NCBI GenBank assembly: GCA_016721425.1 | Contig: JADKID010000012.1 | Location: 372,001-436,000 of the forward strand | Length of the DNA: 64,000 nucleotides | Reading direction: 5' to 3' | Origin: Bryobacterales bacterium | GTDB lineage: Bacteria > Acidobacteriota > Terriglobia > Bryobacterales > Bryobacteraceae | In this document: positions 60,579-64,000 of the stretch, one piece after another | Layout: every line of letters begins with the position of its first letter | Numbering within the stretch: position 1 is the first letter of the stretch | Translations under genes and position numbers: made by a program | The notes under the pieces: model-generated | What the model was told of the DNA's origin: nothing | Databases searched by the model: none | What the model saw: the letters and a program-made list of their open reading frames with translations, nothing else

Positions 60579-61462
60579 TCAGGGCAACCAGTCTATGCGG
60601 CGGGCGAGGCGGTTCCAGATGGCGTTGGGGCCGGCGAGGGTGGCGCCACGGGGCCAGGTGGGGGTATTGGGAAGGCGCTGCCATTGCTGGTTGGGTTGGA
60701 GGCTGAAGAGGGCGTAAGGGGTATCGAGGCGCTCTGGCTGGTTTTCGGCGCGGAGTGGCAGGAGGGCGAGGATGGTGCCGTTGGGGGTAATGGTGAGGCT
60801 GGTGAGGGCGTGCGCCAGGAGGAGCGGGACGGGGCGGAGGCGGGCTTCGCCGGTGATGGTGTCCCATTGGATCAGGGTGGCGGCGGCGGGGAGCCAGGCC
60901 TGGAGGACGCCGGGATCTGAGCTGAAGAGTTGAGGGAGGGCGTCGAGCGTGATGCCCTTGGGGGCGGCGAGGGACCAGCGGCCAGCGCGTTCGCCGGCGA
61001 GGCGGTGGGCGATGCCCTGATCGCGGCCGCGGCCGAGACACCAGATGCCGGTGAGGTCGTCGGCCGCGAGGCGCTGGCAGACGATGTCGTCGAGCGGGAG
61101 GAGACGGGGCGGGCCGGTGAGGGGGTAGAGGCCGAGGTAGCGGGCGGAGGCGCCCATGGGTAGGATGGCGTGAAAGGCGATGGCGAGGATCCCGTCGCGG
61201 GTGAGAGTAAAATCGCGGACCTCGGCGCGGCGGAGGGTATCGAGGCCGGCGCCGGCTTCGACGATGCGGGTGGTCTTGCCGGCGCGATCGCGGACGAGGA
61301 TGCGGCCGCCGAGGGGTGTGGCCTCCAGGGTGAGGATCTGATCGAAAAGGACCTTTGCTTCGGAGGTGGCGGGGGGGAGGGGTGTCTGGGCGTGGGCGGT
61401 GGCGAGGAGGAGGGTGAGAAGGAGACGCGGATTGGGACGGCGAGGGGTCGGACGGGGGTGCA

Positions 61463-61463
<1 letters not shown>
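60579..61463 (-). CDS. Secreted beta-propeller-like protein of unknown function
   Basis: The 294-residue product has a signal peptide (PRLLLTLLLATAHAQ) and repeated short strands such as GGRILVRDRAGKTTRIV, VRDFTLTRDGILAIAF, LTSLTITPNGTILALLP and YALFSLQPNQQWQRL. These suggest a propeller or similar repeat fold. No family is recognised. Its start overlaps the HEPN gene stop by one base (TGATG), so it may be co-transcribed with the toxin-antitoxin pair, although a functional link is unlikely. Confidence 0.65.
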
Positions 61464-61871
<408 letters not shown>

Positions 61872-61885
<14 letters not shown>

Positions 61886-62204
61886 AGAGAACCCTGCCGT
61901 ATTTGTGGGCGGGGTGGGCCAGTCCGCCGATGATGTTTTTCGTAGCCTCAAAGCGCCCGGTCGGCATGATGAGTACGTCAACGGGGAGATTGACGTTGCC
62001 GATGGCGTCCCGAATTCGGATCGACTGGTCGTGACGGTTGCCGGGTGATTCTTCGAGGATCAGCAGATCGATGTCGCTGTCTTTCGTCATCTGACCAGTT
62101 GCCGCGGAACCGAATAGGATGATGCGGTCCGGATGATCGACGGTGAGGATGCGCCGGACAATCTCAGCCAGGAGTGTTTCGTCAACGCTCATCGTGACTA
62201 TCAT
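61872..62204 (-). CDS. MNT-type minimal nucleotidyltransferase antitoxin
   Basis: The 110-residue product has the minimal nucleotidyltransferase motif ILFGSAATGQMTKDSDIDLLIL (GS-x10-D-x-D), with the two catalytic Asp in DSDIDL, and a later third acid in LPVDVLIM. With the overlapping HEPN gene it forms a classical HEPN/MNT toxin-antitoxin pair. The MNT gene precedes the toxin, the usual order. An alternative start four codons later is possible. Confidence 0.87.
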
Positions 62205-62322
62205 AACCGGGATTGGAGCTGGGGGGACGTCGGTTGGCGGTGAGGCTGGGCGGCCTCGGAGGAAGCCGGCGCGACCAGGGGGTCGCGCGCGGACGAGGGC
62301 GTCCGCCCCCCGGGGGGCATGA

Positions 62323-63279
62323 TTACGCGACGGGCAGGCGGAAGGCTAGGGCGGCGGCGCCGACGACTCCGGAAGTGTCGTGGACTCCGCTGGGGACTAG
62401 TGGGACGCTGCGTTTGAGCAGGCCCTGGACGCGCCAATCGACTTCTTTCTGGAGGGGTTCGAAGAGGGCGGGGCCGGCATCGGCGATGGAGCCGCTGAGG
62501 ATGACTAGCTCGGGATCAAAGGCGTGGAGGAGGCCGGCTAGGCAGGCTCCGAGGACGCGGATCTTGCGATGGAGGATGCCTTGGGCGAGGGGGTCGCCGA
62601 GGGCGGCCTGTTCGAAGACGAAGCGGGTGCTGAGTGCCTCGGGGGTGGCGCGGAGGATGGCGGTCATGGGGGAGGCGCAGCCCTGGTGCATGGCGGACCA
62701 GGCGTCGGCCTCGATGGCGCGAGCGGAGAAGATGGCCTCCAGGCAACCGTGGTTGCCGCAGATGCAGATGGGGCCATTGGGATCGGCGCAGATGTGGCCG
62801 AGGTGGCCGGCGACATCGGCGGCTCCGCGGAGGAGTTGGCCACCGGCGAGGATGGCGCCTCCGATGCCGGTGCCGAGCGTGAGAAGGAGGACGTCGCGAT
62901 GGCCGCGGGCGGCGCCCCAGGCGGCCTCGCCGGCGAGGGCGGCTTTGGCGTCGTTATCGGCGGTGATGGGGGTTTCCGGGGGCAGGATGCCATCGAGCAG
63001 CGAGGCGAGGCGGAGGCCGGTGAGGAAGCCCCAGACGCCGGGCATGGTGCGGACCTCGGTGGTGGCGGGGTCGATGATGCCTTTGCAGCCAAAGGCGGCG
63101 GCGGCGGGCGTGGCGTGGTCCGGGGCGAGGAGTTGGCGGACGAGCGGCGGGAGCGTGGCCTGGAGGCTCTCGCGGGAGGCGGGCGAGGTGGCGAGGGCGG
63201 TGCGGAGGATGCGGCCGTTTTCGTCCACGAGGCCGGCCTTGAGGCGGGTGCCGCCGATGTCGATGCCGAGGTAGGTCAT
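62323..63279 (-). CDS. ROK-family sugar kinase (glucokinase-like)
   Basis: The 318-residue product has the ASKHA ATP-binding opening YLGIDIGGTRLKAGLVD. The catalytic Asp lies in ITADNDAKAAL, the ATP-binding LLTLGTGIGGAILAGG follows, and the zinc-binding motif CICGNHGCLE of ROK kinases follows GHICADPNG. The end has LVILSGSIADAG. It should phosphorylate glucose or a related hexose; the absence of a helix-turn-helix makes it a kinase rather than a ROK repressor. Its start overlaps the stop of the upstream UlaG-like gene by ATGA, so they form an operon. Confidence 0.92.
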   Translation of the reverse strand: MTYLGIDIGGTRLKAGLVDENGRILRTALATSPASRESLQATLPPLVRQLLAPDHATPAAAAFGCKGIIDPATTEVRTMPGVWGFLTGLRLASLLDGILPPETPITADNDAKAALAGEAAWGAARGHRDVLLLTLGTGIGGAILAGGQLLRGAADVAGHLGHICADPNGPICICGNHGCLEAIFSARAIEADAWSAMHQGCASPMTAILRATPEALSTRFVFEQAALGDPLAQGILHRKIRVLGACLAGLLHAFDPELVILSGSIADAGPALFEPLQKEVDWRVQGLLKRSVPLVPSGVHDTSGVVGAAALAFRLPVA

Positions 63280-64000
63280 GGGAGTGTGATGCCCTCGCCG
63301 TTGCGGAGGATGCCGTGGGGCTGGGTGAGGGCTTCGCAGTGGGCGATGAACTCGGCGGGGCTCTCGGTATTGAATTCGAACATGTCGAAATGGCAGGGGA
63401 TGGCGAGGCCGGCGCCGATCTCTTTGGCGAGCCAGGCGGCTTCCCTGCCCCAGAGGTTGCCGGTGACGCGGCGCTGGGGGAGGGTGCCGTTGATGGGCAG
63501 GAGGGCCACGTCAATTTGGAGCGGCTTGAGCTTCTCGGCGAGACCCTCATAAAGAACGGTGTCGCCGGGATGGTAGATGGTGTAGCGGCCGGTGCGGATG
63601 ACGTAGCCGAGATAGGGGTAGAGGCCGGCGGGGGTGGGGTCTAGGTGCTCGTGGGCGGAGGCGACGGCGCGGATGTGCCAGGAGCCGAAATCGAGGGCGG
63701 CGCCATCGTTGAGGCCGTGGGGCCAAGCGGGATCGCAGCCGAGGCGCTCGGCGACAAAGGCGCGGTTGGCTTCCGGGATGACGAACTGGAGGCCGGGATT
63801 GGCGGCGCGGAGGGGGAGGAGCGTGGCAGCGTCGAGGTGATCGGTATGGTTGTGGCTGGAGGTGACGATGTCGATCATGTCCAGGCGCGCGGGATCGATG
63901 ACGAGCTCCGTCAGGCGGGTGTGGGGCTTGTCGGTGGCCTCGTATTTGAGAGAGAGGCTCTCGGAGAGGTAGGGATCGATGAGGAGGAAGCGGCCGGCGT
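63276..64000 (-). CDS. UlaG-like metallo-beta-lactamase-fold hydrolase (5' end outside the window)
   Basis: The frame is open to the window edge, so the start lies beyond base 64000; about 241 codons are seen. It has RFLLIDPYLSES near the edge, the zinc motif VTSSHNHTDHLDAATL, AVASAHEHLDP, TIYHPGDTVLYEGLAE and the late CHFDMFEFN. These fit the UlaG-type metallo-beta-lactamase-fold family, which includes L-ascorbate-6-phosphate lactonase and related hydrolases. It is coupled to the ROK kinase by ATGA, suggesting a sugar or sugar-phosphate pathway. Truncation by the window edge, not by mutation. Confidence 0.85.
   Translation of the reverse strand, partial: AGRFLLIDPYLSESLSLKYEATDKPHTRLTELVIDPARLDMIDIVTSSHNHTDHLDAATLLPLRAANPGLQFVIPEANRAFVAERLGCDPAWPHGLNDGAALDFGSWHIRAVASAHEHLDPTPAGLYPYLGYVIRTGRYTIYHPGDTVLYEGLAEKLKPLQIDVALLPINGTLPQRRVTGNLWGREAAWLAKEIGAGLAIPCHFDMFEFNTESPAEFIAHCEALTQPHGILRNGEGITLP

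Overview
The window is a compact, very GC-rich bacterial chromosome segment. It most resembles an Acidobacteriota genome of the Solibacter/Bryobacter type. This is an inference, resting on a 1133-residue Oar-like TonB receptor with an N-terminal carboxypeptidase-regulatory domain, many secreted or Tat-exported glycoside hydrolases and beta-propellers, a PQQ/cytochrome c dehydrogenase, a GAF-PP2C phosphatase and many lineage-specific secreted proteins. I saw no rRNA, tRNA, CRISPR array, transposase or phage gene. Genes are packed tightly: same-strand neighbours often share ATGA, and at least eight convergent pairs overlap at their 3' ends.

Layout. 1-4.6 kb: end of a lipid-kinase-like gene, a zinc-ribbon membrane protein, a PQQ/cytochrome c dehydrogenase, and divergently a thioesterase coupled to a PGRP-type amidase. 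4.6-8 kb: a sugar-acid/fucoside operon (LacI regulator with its own operator, KduD-like dehydrogenase, GH29 fucosidase). 8-8.8 kb: VapBC. 8.8-15.5 kb: alcohol dehydrogenase and aldo/keto reductase, NmrA-like and DUF1848 proteins, a secreted two-cysteine protein, and a deoxyhypusine-synthase-like enzyme. 15.5-19.5 kb: two tandem copies of an ECF sigma factor plus membrane protein module downstream of argS. 19.6-28.2 kb: FAD oxidoreductase, a second protein with the same two-cysteine domain, a ferredoxin, a 114-residue protein next to a radical SAM/SPASM enzyme, then old yellow enzyme and a diheme cytochrome. 28.3-36.2 kb: a signalling block (phosphodiesterase-like metallo-beta-lactamase protein, GAF-PP2C, adenylate cyclase) followed by housekeeping genes (walJ-like, purB, response regulator, hydrolase, yajQ). 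36.2-43.8 kb: carbohydrate genes (two GH43-like propellers, GH116, 4-alpha-glucanotransferase) with a D-Ala-D-Ala dipeptidase. 43.8-48.7 kb: a stand-alone nuoB followed by unfamiliar secreted genes and a decayed internal fragment of nuoB, which looks like an accessory insertion. 48.8-57 kb: secreted inhibitor-like protein, large zinc metalloprotease, beta-lactamase-fold protein and the TonB receptor. 57-64 kb: divergent YchF GTPase and MoxR ATPase, YnfA, an exported arsenate-reductase-like protein behind a near-consensus promoter, a HEPN/MNT toxin-antitoxin pair, a ROK kinase and a partial UlaG-like hydrolase.

The strongest leads for something undescribed are the 114-residue protein/radical SAM-SPASM pair with its upstream inverted repeat, the duplicated sigma/membrane-protein module with a conserved upstream block, the shared secreted two-cysteine domain joined to different duplicated C-terminal repeats, the nuoB remnant, and the exported arsenate-reductase-like protein. 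All functions were read from the sequence by eye; no database search was possible.
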